DNA of 64,000 nucleotides from Myxosarcina sp. GA_180221_E-2-1-MAG-40_15 (GCA_020692205.1 JAIMKV010000004.1:1-64000), one strand, 5' to 3'; positions 1-8,932 are shown, counted from the stretch's first letter. Translations and numbers: made by a program. Notes: generated by a model from the sequence alone, not told the origin.

Positions 1-8
1 AGACAGAA

Positions 9-40
9 ACTCCATGTTCAAGCGTCAGCTAACATGGAGT
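9..40 (+). terminator. stem-loop upstream of panC-cmk
   Basis: A 10-bp perfect inverted repeat (9-18 and 31-40) with a 12-base loop lies just before the panC-cmk start. It may end transcription of a gene to the left of the window, but no clear run of T follows, so it may instead be a processing or leader hairpin. Confidence 0.35.
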
Positions 41-63
41 AGTTCATAAGATACTGATTGATT

Positions 64-1602
64 ATGGTGCTTTTGTTGAAAACCATCGCCAAATTACGCT
101 CTCAAGCGATTCATCGCCATAGTCATCAGGATAAAATTGGTCTAGTTCCGACGATGGGAGCTTTACATCAGGGGCATTTGAGCTTGATTAAACGAGCGAT
201 CGCCGAAAACGATCTGGTAGTTGTCAGTATTTTTGTCAACCCGCTACAATTTTCGCCAACAGAAGATTTAAACAGTTATCCGCGTCAGCTAGAGCAAGAC
301 TTGAAGCAATGTCAAGAGTTAGGTGTTGATTTCGTTTTTGCTCCTGAACCTGGAGAAATGAACAGTAGTGGAGATACTCAAGCTTTAACTAATCTTACGG
401 CGATCGCTCCACCTCAACATATGACCGAGGTACTATGCGGTAAATATCGCCCTGGTCATTTTACGGGAGTTGCCACAATTGTTACTAAGCTATTTAATAT
501 TATTCAGCCAAGTCGAGCTTATTTTGGTCAAAAAGACGCACAACAGCTAGCCATGATCCGTCGTTTAGTTGCGGACTTAAATATTCCTGTAGAGATTGTG
601 GCTTGCCCAATTGTCAGAGAGAAGTCAGGACTGGCATTTAGCTCTCGCAATCAATATTTGACAGCTACCGAGAAAGAACAGGCTGCTCAAATTTACCGCA
701 GTTTGCAACAGGTAAAATTGGCTTTTGCCCAGGGAGAATCTAGGGCTACAGCTTTCATTAATTTAGTTACACGAGAATTAAATCTGGTAGAAGAGGTTAA
801 AATTCAATACGTTGAGTTAGTCGATCCAGTCAGTCTGCGACCAATTGAACAAATTATGCAGACTGGATTACTCGCGATCGCTGCTTATGTTGGTTCTACT
901 CGTTTAATTGATAATATTGTGCTGCAAAAACGTTTGCCTATTGTTGCCATTGATGGCCCGGCTGGGGCGGGAAAATCTACCGTTACCCGTCGTCTAGCGC
1001 ATCAGTTAGGCTTACTTTATTTAGATACAGGGGCAATGTATCGTGCCGTCACTTGGTTGGTGATGGAGTCTGGTATTGCGATTGACGATCATGAGGCGAT
1101 CGCCGATTTACTCAAAAATCTTGACTTAAAACTAATCTCTCCTAATGGTGCAGAATTACCGACAGAGATTCATATCAACGGTCAAGATGTAACTACAGCT
1201 ATTCGTACTCCAGAAGTTACGGCAAATGTATCGGCGATCGCTGCTCACGCTGCGGTGAGAGAAAAGTTAGTGCAAATGCAGCAGCAATGGGGAGAAAAAG
1301 GAGGTTTAATTGCCGAAGGACGAGATATCGGGACAAATGTGTTTCCTAATGCAGAATTAAAGATTTTTTTGACTGCTTCTGTTCAAGAAAGAGCCAAAAG
1401 ACGCTGGCAAGATTTCCAAAATCAAGGTGATGATCTCGACTTGAAACAACTTGAGGATGACATTCAACAACGAGACGAACAAGATAGTAATAGAGCGATC
1501 GCACCTTTAAAAAAAGCTAACGATGCCATTGAATTAATTACCGACAATCTCACCATTGACGAAGTAATAGATAAAATCGTTGAACTTTATCAGCAAATTT
1601 AG
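64..1602 (+). CDS. panC-cmk: bifunctional pantothenate synthetase / cytidylate kinase
   Basis: The protein joins two enzymes. The N-terminal half (about residues 1-280) is pantothenate synthetase, which condenses pantoate and beta-alanine with ATP; it has the PTMGALHQGH motif, the VSIFVNPLQF strand and the YFGQKDAQQ motif. The C-terminal half (about 290-512) is cytidylate kinase, with the P-loop DGPAGAGKST, the LDTGAMYR motif and the AEGRDIGT motif. This fusion is normal for cyanobacteria, so it is not an assembly error. A TTG at 58 is in frame, but the ATG at 64 is the more likely start. The protein links coenzyme A precursor synthesis with CMP/dCMP recycling in the cytosol; coaD, a later step of the coenzyme A pathway, lies about 57 kb away. 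Confidence 0.95.
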   Translation: MVLLLKTIAKLRSQAIHRHSHQDKIGLVPTMGALHQGHLSLIKRAIAENDLVVVSIFVNPLQFSPTEDLNSYPRQLEQDLKQCQELGVDFVFAPEPGEMNSSGDTQALTNLTAIAPPQHMTEVLCGKYRPGHFTGVATIVTKLFNIIQPSRAYFGQKDAQQLAMIRRLVADLNIPVEIVACPIVREKSGLAFSSRNQYLTATEKEQAAQIYRSLQQVKLAFAQGESRATAFINLVTRELNLVEEVKIQYVELVDPVSLRPIEQIMQTGLLAIAAYVGSTRLIDNIVLQKRLPIVAIDGPAGAGKSTVTRRLAHQLGLLYLDTGAMYRAVTWLVMESGIAIDDHEAIADLLKNLDLKLISPNGAELPTEIHINGQDVTTAIRTPEVTANVSAIAAHAAVREKLVQMQQQWGEKGGLIAEGRDIGTNVFPNAELKIFLTASVQERAKRRWQDFQNQGDDLDLKQLEDDIQQRDEQDSNRAIAPLKKANDAIELITDNLTIDEVIDKIVELYQQI

Positions 1603-1609
1603 TTGGGGA

Positions 1610-2098
1610 TTATTTGATTAACGGTAATAAATTAAAGTCTTGACGTATTTCTAAAAGAGAACGATTGAGCAAAGGTTGATAATCGAGAAAAGGGTAATAT
1701 TTTCTCCTGCCACGAGTCTTAAACCAGATGATGATAATTTCTGGTAGCAATCGCGGTAAAACAAACAAAATTGAACTATACAGCCATAAGACTCCATGCT
1801 GTTTAATTAAGTCATCATACATAATGTCTATTGCAGGTCTTATTTTAGGATCTTGACGAGTGCGGATATAGTCGCCAAATTTAAAATCGCTTGTCCAAAA
1901 ACTCAGTGGTAATAACTTAATTTCGTCATACATATTGGTATCGCAACCAAGAACAACATGAGAAATATCATGCGCCAACAAGATTTGAGCAAATTCTGGA
2001 GGCAGTTCTCTAGGATCAGTAATATTAGAATTGATCTCGTAATACTCTTCTAATCCTTGCTGAAGACTCTGGGTGCTATGTTTATTGACCTTGATGAG
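1610..2098 (-). pseudogene. 5'-truncated Coq4-like gene
   Basis: From the TTG at 1981 the frame encodes 123 residues containing HDISH followed by 11 residues and then Glu. This fits the HDxxH-x11-E metal-binding motif of the Coq4 family, a scaffold-like protein of ubiquinone synthesis in other organisms. The frame stays open to 2098, giving coherent protein sequence such as LEEYYEIN and LPPEFAQ, but it has no ATG, GTG or TTG in that stretch. Coq4 proteins are usually about 200 residues or more, so the N-terminal third appears lost. The right edge runs into a TetR fragment that is also missing its N-terminus. The family assignment rests on one motif plus the general layout. Confidence 0.55.
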
Positions 2099-2407
2099 TT
2101 AATTGAAAATGCTGCACAAATTACGCTTAGCCCTTTAGGAAGGCAAACAGTCGCCATGATTATCAGTAGTGCTGCTAGTAATTCTCAATTCGCTCAAATC
2201 TATTGGACAAAATATCTACAGCCGCGACGAGAAGCATTTGTCGATGTGATTGAACGAGCAAAAATGAGAAATGAAATCGAGGCTGATGTAGATTCTGGTC
2301 TGATATTTGACTCGATGAGTGGAATTATGCTTTATGCTCTGATTTTTCCGCCTCAAACCGAATCTTGGAGAGAATATGTTCGGCGTGCATTACACTTATT
2401 ACTTTAG
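2057..2407 (+). pseudogene. N-terminally truncated TetR/AcrR-type regulator (C-terminal domain only)
   Basis: The 116 residues resemble only the ligand-binding C-terminal domain of TetR-family repressors, with the typical SPLGRQTVAMI helix, the PRREAFVDVIERAKMRNEI segment and a hydrophobic last helix. The N-terminal helix-turn-helix is absent, and a stop codon at 2051-2053 closes the frame just upstream, so there is no room for it. The first in-frame starts are TTG at 2057 and ATG at 2078. Without a DNA-binding domain it cannot act as a normal repressor. It overlaps the truncated Coq4-like gene, which suggests a deletion removed the shared divergent promoter and both 5' ends. Confidence 0.6.
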
Positions 2408-2485
2408 AGAGCATTTTGTTAATTTACTCCCTTCCCGCTGTAAGAATAAAGTAAAAAGGAAGAAGGCACTGGGAGTATCTCAATC

Positions 2486-2878
2486 TCACCAGATTGATTT
2501 TGAATAAAAATCTCTAATTTCTTTGTCCCTAGTAATAATCGAACAATCTCTAACTAAAGCCGTTGCTACCATAATTCGATCAACTGGATCGCGATGCAAC
2601 CAATGTAGATTTACGCTCTTTACTAAAATATCTTCATCCACTGGCATAATTTGCACCACATCAGACTGCTTAAGAGCGGCCAGGTAAATATCAAAAGGAA
2701 CACCTAGATCTAGTTTCTTATTCTTAACTTTAATCGCAATTTCCCAAATAGACATTGATGGAGTTATACCATTTTTTTCTCGTTCCATTTTGGCGATCGC
2801 GATCGCAGCAGATTGAGAAAACTCTTTTGGGTCTAAACTCCACCAAAGTAAAGCGCAAGTGTCTAAAATAACGCTCAA
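2486..2878 (-). CDS. type II toxin, PIN domain ribonuclease (VapC family)
   Basis: The 130-residue protein is a complete PIN domain. The expected acidic metal-binding residues are visible: Asp6 in ILDTCALLW, Glu46 in SIWEIAIK, Asp97 and Asp100 in RDPVDRIM, and Asp118 in ITRDKEI. Proteins of this group are Mg-dependent ribonucleases held inactive by a partner antitoxin. Its start overlaps the end of the upstream antitoxin gene by four bases (ATGA type), so the two are probably translationally coupled. The catalytic set is intact, so the toxin is probably active. The RNA target cannot be told from the sequence. Confidence 0.9.
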   Translation of the reverse strand: MSVILDTCALLWWSLDPKEFSQSAAIAIAKMEREKNGITPSMSIWEIAIKVKNKKLDLGVPFDIYLAALKQSDVVQIMPVDEDILVKSVNLHWLHRDPVDRIMVATALVRDCSIITRDKEIRDFYSKSIW

Positions 2879-3105
2879 ATCTCATCACCCCATTCCTCAA
2901 TAGTAGTATTAGTAGGGTCTTCAAAATATTTAATCCGGCCTCGCCAATCTTGAAATAAATCTTCGGTTGAAGGTGCATCTTGAAATTTAGATATTTTAGC
3001 GACAGGTTTACCTCGATCGGTCACAATCACTTCTGTATTTGTTGATTCAACTTCTCTGAGAATTTCAAGGAGCTTGCTTTTTAGTTTGCTTTTAGATATT
3101 TCCAC
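2875..3105 (-). CDS. type II antitoxin, Phd/YefM family
   Basis: The 76-residue protein has the Phd/YefM N-terminal DNA-binding fold, seen in the pattern SKLKSKLLEILREVE followed by EVIVTDRGKPVAKIS. The acidic C-terminal tail (about residues 45-76) is the part that usually wraps around the PIN toxin. The start is GTG at 3105 and no Shine-Dalgarno sequence is visible, because a perfect palindrome begins five bases upstream. Autorepression by the antitoxin at that palindrome is the expected mode of control. The gene overlaps the toxin gene by four bases. Confidence 0.88.
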   Translation of the reverse strand: MEISKSKLKSKLLEILREVESTNTEVIVTDRGKPVAKISKFQDAPSTEDLFQDWRGRIKYFEDPTNTTIEEWGDEI

Positions 3106-3110
3106 AGTTT

Positions 3111-3136
3111 ATAACTATAGTCATGACTATAGTTAT
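3111..3136. promoter_or_regulatory. perfect 26-bp palindrome, probable toxin-antitoxin operator
   Basis: Bases 3111-3136 read the same on both strands (half-site ATAACTATAGTCA). The palindrome ends five bases before the GTG start of the Phd-family antitoxin and contains -10-like TATAAC/TATAGT hexamers, so a bound antitoxin would block the promoter and perhaps the start codon. The role as operator is inferred from position and symmetry. Confidence 0.7.
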
Positions 3137-3185
3137 AGTTTACTTCATCTTTGAGAATAAGTACTAACGGTACTAAAAGGGGTAT

Positions 3186-3827
3186 TTATTCCCCACTTAG
3201 CCAGGCAATCGCGCTTCTAATCCATTCTTCTACATTATTATTTTTGAGCAAGAGATTATCCTGACTCAAGGCAGTTAAAACCTGCTCTATTTCTTCGTTG
3301 GTATAGCCCAAGGCTAATAAAGTCATTTCCAAATCTTCCTTGATTTCAGGTTTAGGGGCAAAGACAGCTTCAGGTTGTTGCACTTCCATGCCCGATATTT
3401 TGCGCCACTGAGCCAGCTTGGTTTTTAATTCTAAGGCAATTCTCTCGGCGGTTTTTTTGCCTACACCAGGAGTTTTAGTTAGAGTAGGAATATTACTAGT
3501 GACTATTGCTCCAACTAATTCGGAAATACCCAAAGTATCAATTAAAGCAATGCCCAATTGCGTTCCAATGCCACTAACGGCGGTTAACTGGCGGAACAGA
3601 TCTCTTTCGGCTGCGGAGGGAAAACCATAAAGAATTTGTTTGTCTTCCTGAATCTGGAGATGGGTAAAAACTTGAATTGGCTGCGCCTCATCTTCATCTA
3701 GCTTACGAGCAAAACGCGAAGAGATTTGCATTTCATAGCCAACATTGTTGACATCCAAAATCAAAAATAGGCGATTTTGAGTTGTTTTGGCGATCTCTAC
3801 TTTTGTACCTTTGAGGTAACTAATCAT
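3186..3827 (-). CDS. ruvA: Holliday junction branch migration protein RuvA
   Basis: RuvA binds four-way DNA junctions and loads the RuvB motor during recombination repair. The 213-residue length fits the family. The N-terminal OB fold starts MISYLKGTKVEI and includes the LQIQEDKQILYGF segment. Two helix-hairpin-helix motifs follow (FRQLTAVSGIGTQLG and LTKTPGVGKKTAERI). A flexible linker of about 25 residues precedes the C-terminal RuvB-binding domain (DLEMTLLALGYTNEEI). The gene stands alone, as is common in cyanobacteria, with no ruvB or ruvC adjacent. Confidence 0.95.
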   Translation of the reverse strand: MISYLKGTKVEIAKTTQNRLFLILDVNNVGYEMQISSRFARKLDEDEAQPIQVFTHLQIQEDKQILYGFPSAAERDLFRQLTAVSGIGTQLGIALIDTLGISELVGAIVTSNIPTLTKTPGVGKKTAERIALELKTKLAQWRKISGMEVQQPEAVFAPKPEIKEDLEMTLLALGYTNEEIEQVLTALSQDNLLLKNNNVEEWIRSAIAWLSGE

Positions 3828-4008
3828 TTAAGTGACTCGGTATAGCTAAAATTAATTGATTGGTTCTTAGCTCTTAGCTTTTAGCTTTTAGCCCTATGTA
3901 GTTTAAAGCAATTTCTATTTCCTGACTTTCACGACACAATGAAATCAGTAAAAAGATTTAAAACCTAAAAATAAATTCTACTTCTAGCCAATTCACCTTG
4001 AACACAAT

Positions 4009-6063
4009 ATGCCTAATCATCTGCAATCGACTCAAAGTCTTTATCTACAAAAACACGCTGATAATCCAATTAACTGGTGGTATTGGTGCGAATCGGCTTT
4101 GAAAGAAGCAAAACAAGACAATAAACCCATCTTTTTATCTATAGGTTATTCTAGTTGCCATTGGTGTACGGTAATGGAAGGAGAAGCATTTTCCGATCAG
4201 GCGATCGCCGATTATCTTAATGCAAATTTTCTCCCGATTAAAGTAGATCGAGAAGAAAGACCAGACATTGACAGCATTTATATGCAGGCGCTGCAAATGA
4301 TGACTGGACAAGGTGGTTGGCCGCTAAATATCTTTCTCAATCCAGAAGATTTAGTTCCATTTTACGGCGGTACTTATTTCCCTGTTGAACCAAAATATGG
4401 TCGTCCTGGGTTTTTGGAAATTCTCCAGGCAATACGTCGTTTTTATGACCATGAGCCAGAAAAGTTGATGGCTTTTAAAGCTGAAATCTTAGGTAATCTT
4501 CAGCAGTCGGCTGCTTTGCCTGTCAATCAAGGGGCAAGTTTAACCAAGGACTTACTCGATCAGGGAATTAATGCCAACACTGCTGCCATACAGCCTAATG
4601 ATTTTGGTCGTCCTAGCTTTCCGATGATTCCTTATTCTACTGTTGCCTTACAGGGTAGTAGATTTAAGCAAGAATACGATTATGATCCTCAACAATTAGC
4701 CCAACAGCGCGGACTAGATTTGGTTACTGGTGGCATCTATGACCATGTAGGAGGAGGATTTCATCGCTATACCGTAGATAATAGCTGGACAGTGCCTCAT
4801 TTTGAAAAAATGCTTTATGATAATGGGCAAATTATCGAGTATTTAGCTAATTTATGGAGTAGTGGGGTACAGCAACCTGCAATTGAAAGAGCGATCGCAG
4901 GTACGGTTAACTGGTTACAGCGAGAAATGACTCATCCTCAAGGTTATTTTTATGCTGCCCAAGATGCGGATAACTTCACCACTCCAGAAGCTGCTGAACC
5001 AGAAGAAGGAGATTTTTATGTCTGGAGTTACCAAGAATTAGCATCTCGCTTGAGTGCCACAGAATTAGCCGAATTACAGCACGAATTTACGGTTACGACT
5101 CAAGGCAACTTTGAAGGTAAAAACGTTCTGCAACGTTTATCGAGTGGAGTATTATCAGATAACGTTAATCAGGCTTTGGCAAAACTGTTTGCCATGCGTT
5201 ATGGACAACCGGCAACAGAAATAAACATTTTTCCTCCTGCAAAAAATAACCAAGAGGCTAAAACAAAAAACTGGCTGGGACGTATTCCCCCTGTTACCGA
5301 CACGAAAGCGATCGCAGCTTGGAATAGTTTGATGATTTCAGGCTTAGCTAGAGCTTATGCGGTATTTAAAGAACCTTCTTATCTGGATTTAGCAATTGGC
5401 GCAGTTCGGTTTATGCTGCGCAACCAATGGATAGACGGCAGATTCCAACGCCTTAATTATGACAGTGTGGCGACAGTTTTTGCCCAGTCAGAAGACTATG
5501 CCTTGTTAATCAAAGCTTTGTTAGATCTTCAGGCTGCTTGTCCTGATGATCCGCGATGGTTAGAACGGGCTATTAGAATTCAAGCAGAATTTGACAAACT
5601 ACTCTGGAGTATCGAACTGGGAGGCTATTACAATAATTCTACTGATGCAGGTCAAGAATTATTAGTCCGAGAACGCAGCTATATGGATAATGCTACACCT
5701 GCTGCTAACGGAGTCGCGATCGCTAATTTAGTCCGTCTGTCTTTATTAACTGATAATTTAGAATATCGCGATCGGGCGCAACAAGGACTTCAGGCGTTTA
5801 GCGTGGTGATGGAAAAGTCGCCTACCGCCTGTCCTAGTCTATTTACGGCATTAGATTGGTGGTTGCATGGTACAAATGTCAAAACCAGCATGGAGCAGAT
5901 AAAACAATTAAGTTCTAATTATTTACCTACTACCGTATACAGAATTGAAGCTGAACTGCCGAAAAATGCGCTCGCTTTAGCATGTCAAGGTTTATCTTGT
6001 CTTGAACCAGCAACTACTATTGAGCAAATACTAGAACAAATCAGGCAGGTAAATCAAAACTGA
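4009..6063 (+). CDS. DUF255 thioredoxin domain-containing protein (YyaL/SSP411 family)
   Basis: The 684-residue protein has an N-terminal thioredoxin-like domain (about residues 1-165) with a CHWC active-site motif at residues 50-53 and the MTGQGGWPLNIFL segment. It is followed by an (alpha/alpha)6-barrel region like that of N-acylglucosamine 2-epimerases, including GGIYDHVGGGFHRY, PHFEKMLYDN and FYAAQDADNF. The length matches the YyaL / spermatogenesis-associated protein 20 family, whose biochemical role is not settled. The gene is monocistronic here, following a 180-base gap after ruvA on the other strand. Confidence 0.9.
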   Translation: MPNHLQSTQSLYLQKHADNPINWWYWCESALKEAKQDNKPIFLSIGYSSCHWCTVMEGEAFSDQAIADYLNANFLPIKVDREERPDIDSIYMQALQMMTGQGGWPLNIFLNPEDLVPFYGGTYFPVEPKYGRPGFLEILQAIRRFYDHEPEKLMAFKAEILGNLQQSAALPVNQGASLTKDLLDQGINANTAAIQPNDFGRPSFPMIPYSTVALQGSRFKQEYDYDPQQLAQQRGLDLVTGGIYDHVGGGFHRYTVDNSWTVPHFEKMLYDNGQIIEYLANLWSSGVQQPAIERAIAGTVNWLQREMTHPQGYFYAAQDADNFTTPEAAEPEEGDFYVWSYQELASRLSATELAELQHEFTVTTQGNFEGKNVLQRLSSGVLSDNVNQALAKLFAMRYGQPATEINIFPPAKNNQEAKTKNWLGRIPPVTDTKAIAAWNSLMISGLARAYAVFKEPSYLDLAIGAVRFMLRNQWIDGRFQRLNYDSVATVFAQSEDYALLIKALLDLQAACPDDPRWLERAIRIQAEFDKLLWSIELGGYYNNSTDAGQELLVRERSYMDNATPAANGVAIANLVRLSLLTDNLEYRDRAQQGLQAFSVVMEKSPTACPSLFTALDWWLHGTNVKTSMEQIKQLSSNYLPTTVYRIEAELPKNALALACQGLSCLEPATTIEQILEQIRQVNQN

Positions 6064-6093
6064 GAAGATTTGGATGACCATGTTATGAACAAG

Positions 6094-6342
6094 TTAAAAA
6101 CCGTAGATTTTAACTTGGACTAACTCTTGATCTAAAAATGATGCTTTGACTTGACGTTTAGAATTATCTGAGTCGATCCAAATACGATGTTCAATCGCGC
6201 CATTATTTGCAGTTTTTGTTTGCTCTCCTGGAAATCCTAATATTGCTTGTACATTATCAAGATAGACAGGTTTAGGAGACTTAATAGATCTTGTGGCTGT
6301 CAGAAACTCTTGTTTCAAGCGATCAATATCTTTTTTAACCAA
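6094..6342 (-). CDS. small hypothetical protein
   Basis: I do not recognise this 82-residue protein. It has a charged N-terminal helix and then a segment (ILGFPGEQT ... VKASFLDQELVQVKIYGF) whose alternating pattern recalls the short beta-rich fold of BamE/SmpA-like domains, but it lacks a signal peptide. It lies tail-to-tail with the DUF255 gene. Function unknown. Confidence 0.6.
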   Translation of the reverse strand: MVKKDIDRLKQEFLTATRSIKSPKPVYLDNVQAILGFPGEQTKTANNGAIEHRIWIDSDNSKRQVKASFLDQELVQVKIYGF

Positions 6343-6560
6343 ACTACCACTGAAAAACTATTTTAAGGGTCGCATCGATGTTAAAAATAAACTGCGATCG
6401 CGTCCTGTTCCAATCTTGTGATATTAATCATTTACAGCAATCGACTATAAACATATTTGGTATAGATTTAGTCTGTTTATTAAATACTTTTAATCGAGAA
6501 TCAATATAAGAGAATTAGCACAATTGATCTTTTAAAAGAAGCGATAAAACCCAGAAAGTT

Positions 6561-6896
6561 ATGACTAAAAATAGAGATCCTCTTAATTCAGGCATTGTAT
6601 CGCAATGCGAAGCCAATGATTGCACCTACAATCAGGAACGACAATGTAATGCAGGAGCGGTCTACGTGAATTTTTTGGCGGGAAAAGCCAACTGTTCTAC
6701 TTATACAGCTGAGGCTGACAATCAACAACAGACTGCTTCAGGGATAGAAGCAGGTCAGGTCGCTCAATGTAGCGTAATGGATTGTTTTTATAACGAAGCA
6801 GAGGCTTGTGTTGCTGATTCAATCATAGTTTCTTTTTTAAATGGTGTGGCAAAATGCGATCGCTATGTTGTCTCAGACGGCGATCAACAAATATAG
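6561..6896 (+). CDS. protein with two DUF1540 Cys-rich repeats
   Basis: The 111-residue protein consists of two similar units. The first (about residues 13-47) has the pattern VSQCEANDCTYN, QCNAG and ANCSTY. The second (about 66-101) has VAQCSVMDCFYN, ACVAD and AKCDRY. Each unit carries four Cys spaced as in DUF1540, a short domain thought to bind metal. There is no signal peptide or membrane segment. The internal duplication suggests two metal sites, but the biological role is unknown. Confidence 0.85.
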   Translation: MTKNRDPLNSGIVSQCEANDCTYNQERQCNAGAVYVNFLAGKANCSTYTAEADNQQQTASGIEAGQVAQCSVMDCFYNEAEACVADSIIVSFLNGVAKCDRYVVSDGDQQI

Positions 6897-6976
6897 AGTT
6901 TCACAAGACAAGATCCGACTAAAACCAAAATAAAATTAAAATATAGTGAAGAACAAAGCAGACAATATTGATCTCA

Positions 6977-7561
6977 ATGCTTTCTACAGAACAACTATCG
7001 CATCACTACACTTTAGAAGAATATCTCAACTGTAGCGATATAGCTCACGATTGCGTGTACGAATTAGAAAACGGACAAATACAAGAAATGCCTCCCGAAT
7101 CCTGGCAAAATCTGCAAATTGTCATGTATTTGATTACCGAAATTACTAAAATCATTCCCTATCAACAAGTTACCAATAAAGCTGAGATTATTATTAGTGG
7201 TAGTAGAGTCACAGCGAGAGTTCCAGATTTAACTATCCTTACTCCAGAAGGAGCGACGGAATTAGCGCAATACAAACGCTCTACAATAACTCTTGATATG
7301 CCACCGCCTTTGTTAGTAGTGGAAGTGGTTTCTCCAGGTAAGAAAAATCGCGATCGCGATTATCGCTACAAACGCTCTGAATATGCTGCTAGAGGCGTTG
7401 CCAATTACTGGATTATTGATCCACAAGCTAAAAAGTTTGTTTGTCTCGAACTAATAGATGGTTTATATGAAGAAATAGTTTTTGATAATTCTAGAGAAGC
7501 AGTTTCTTTTACACTTCCTTTTGAATTAGAAATCAAATTTGAAAACATATTTGGGGAATAA
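6977..7561 (+). CDS. Uma2 family putative endonuclease (DUF820)
   Basis: Uma2 proteins have a PD-(D/E)XK nuclease fold and are hugely expanded in cyanobacteria; their biological role is poorly known. The fold's key acids are visible: Asp in RVPDLTIL, Glu in LLVVEVVSPG, followed by a Lys-containing helix YKRSEYAARGV and the strand NYWIIDP. The ATG at 6977 gives a normal N-terminus (MLSTEQLSHHYTLEEYL), better than the TTG at 6968. The ORF is full length (about 194 residues) and looks intact. Confidence 0.88.
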   Translation: MLSTEQLSHHYTLEEYLNCSDIAHDCVYELENGQIQEMPPESWQNLQIVMYLITEITKIIPYQQVTNKAEIIISGSRVTARVPDLTILTPEGATELAQYKRSTITLDMPPPLLVVEVVSPGKKNRDRDYRYKRSEYAARGVANYWIIDPQAKKFVCLELIDGLYEEIVFDNSREAVSFTLPFELEIKFENIFGE

Positions 7562-7801
7562 TTCTGAAGAAGATTAATATTCTCTGAAAACTAATCTTAC
7601 TGCGATCGCATACTAAATAGAGAACTAACAAAAGTTTATTCAGAAATCAAAAGCAATGTAGCATTTTCGTGAGTAAAATGAATTTTGAGCAATATCATGC
7701 TTAAACTAGTATTTAACTGACCTGGCATTAGTATAATAACTATGTTTATTACGTCAATTTGCGTTAACCCTTGGTAACTTGGTAAAAATTAGCTTTTGCT
7801 C

Positions 7802-8068
7802 ATGCCAACATTTGTCAAAATAGAAAAGGGAATAGTTAATCAAGCAGTTTTTGATCGATACGTATCGGCTCATAAAAGCTATGTTCGCCAACTCATTGCT
7901 AGAGGACATAAGGCTAAAACTGGCTATTGGGGAGAACTAGGGGGAGGAATGCTAATTTTTGACGCAGATTCTCTACCAGAAGCTCAAAAAATAGTAGCTC
8001 AAGATCCTCTGGTCGTTAATAATTGCGTTGATTATGAGCTGCATGAATGGTGCATTGTTGTTGAGTAA
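7802..8068 (+). CDS. YciI-like protein
   Basis: The protein is about 88 residues from the ATG at 7802. It shows the YciI-type ferredoxin-like fold: a first strand (PTFVKIEKG), the conserved RYVSAHKSYVRQLIARGHKAKTGYW region with a His in the active-site pocket, GGGMLIFDADSLPEAQKIVAQDPLV, and a final strand ending HEWCIVVE. Members are small cytosolic proteins of mostly unknown activity. An in-frame TTG at 7796 is a less likely start. Confidence 0.82.
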   Translation: MPTFVKIEKGIVNQAVFDRYVSAHKSYVRQLIARGHKAKTGYWGELGGGMLIFDADSLPEAQKIVAQDPLVVNNCVDYELHEWCIVVE

Positions 8069-8165
8069 ATACACGGTCGGTTTTAGATCCTCGCGCTTTT
8101 ATCCTGTTGGTTCAGATTACCATTGGCGATCGCCTAAACAGAAGTAGACATCGTATCCTACTCGA

Positions 8166-8804
8166 TTATCTTGGTTTGCGAGTTAAAAACTTTAATAACA
8201 TTAAACTAATCAGTAACCAAAAATAGCCGAAAACATAGCCAGCGAGAATATCGGTTGCCCAATGAGCCTTGATATATACACTGCTAAAGCCAATGAGCAA
8301 TAATAACGTAGAAGACAAACCATAAATACATTTGGCTAAATGAGGATATCGCGCCAAAATAATAAAAGACATATAGAAGTAAAAAACCAAATTTCCTGCT
8401 GCATGACCACTAGGAAAACTGTCTGGGCTTAAATTGTTGACTAAGCGAGGTTTAAAAGGGCGAGGACGATCAAACATCGGTTTAAGAACTTCGTCTACCA
8501 GCAGCAAAATCCCTAAAGTAGCAAAAACTAATGCTTTGACTTCTTGCCAATAGCGTTGACGAATTAAGGTAACTAGAGCAATTAACACCACTAATCCAGT
8601 GAAATAGGTTCCAGTAATGCGATAAATATTAATGAAAACAAAATCTAGGAAGAAGTTTCGTTGAGTGTCTAAAAACTGGTAAATTTGAATATCGAACTGA
8701 TAATAGTTTTTATTGATTGTCTGATAACAAAGCTGTATAAAAGGAATAAATAGCAATAATACCAAATAGAAGTTTTTGTGGTTAATCTGGCAATATTTGG
8801 GCAT
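8166..8804 (-). CDS. PAP2 superfamily phosphatase, integral membrane
   Basis: This 212-residue membrane protein has several hydrophobic helices and the three motifs of type 2 phosphatidic acid phosphatases. Motif 1 is KPMFDRPRP (KX6RP), motif 2 is PSGH, and motif 3 is SSVYIKAHWATD. In motif 3 the His and Asp are present, but the usual Arg of SRxxxxxH is Ser. Relatives hydrolyse lipid phosphates such as phosphatidate or undecaprenyl diphosphate at the membrane. The altered motif 3 makes the activity less certain. It is convergent with the YciI-like gene. Confidence 0.88.
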   Translation of the reverse strand: MPKYCQINHKNFYLVLLLFIPFIQLCYQTINKNYYQFDIQIYQFLDTQRNFFLDFVFINIYRITGTYFTGLVVLIALVTLIRQRYWQEVKALVFATLGILLLVDEVLKPMFDRPRPFKPRLVNNLSPDSFPSGHAAGNLVFYFYMSFIILARYPHLAKCIYGLSSTLLLLIGFSSVYIKAHWATDILAGYVFGYFWLLISLMLLKFLTRKPR

Positions 8805-8932
8805 CTAATCAGTCAAGAGCATACGGTTTTGCTTTGGCAATTATAATCATTTTCAAACTAGATGCGATTTATTAACCTACCAATTTCATTTATCATAAAA
8901 GACTAACCTCATAAGAACTTACTCATTCAGCT

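Noticed and set aside
64-1602. panC and cmk read as a possible assembly fusion
   Set aside because: The same fusion is standard in cyanobacteria.
2730-2978. 82-codon frame on the minus strand across the toxin-antitoxin genes
   Set aside because: It overlaps both genes in another frame and has no conserved features, so it is a shadow of real coding sequence.
3870-3895. AGCTTTTAGC-type short repeats here and near 43706 and 62611 as a CRISPR or regulatory array
   Set aside because: The copies are short, irregular and without spacers; they look like simple AT-rich repeat drift.
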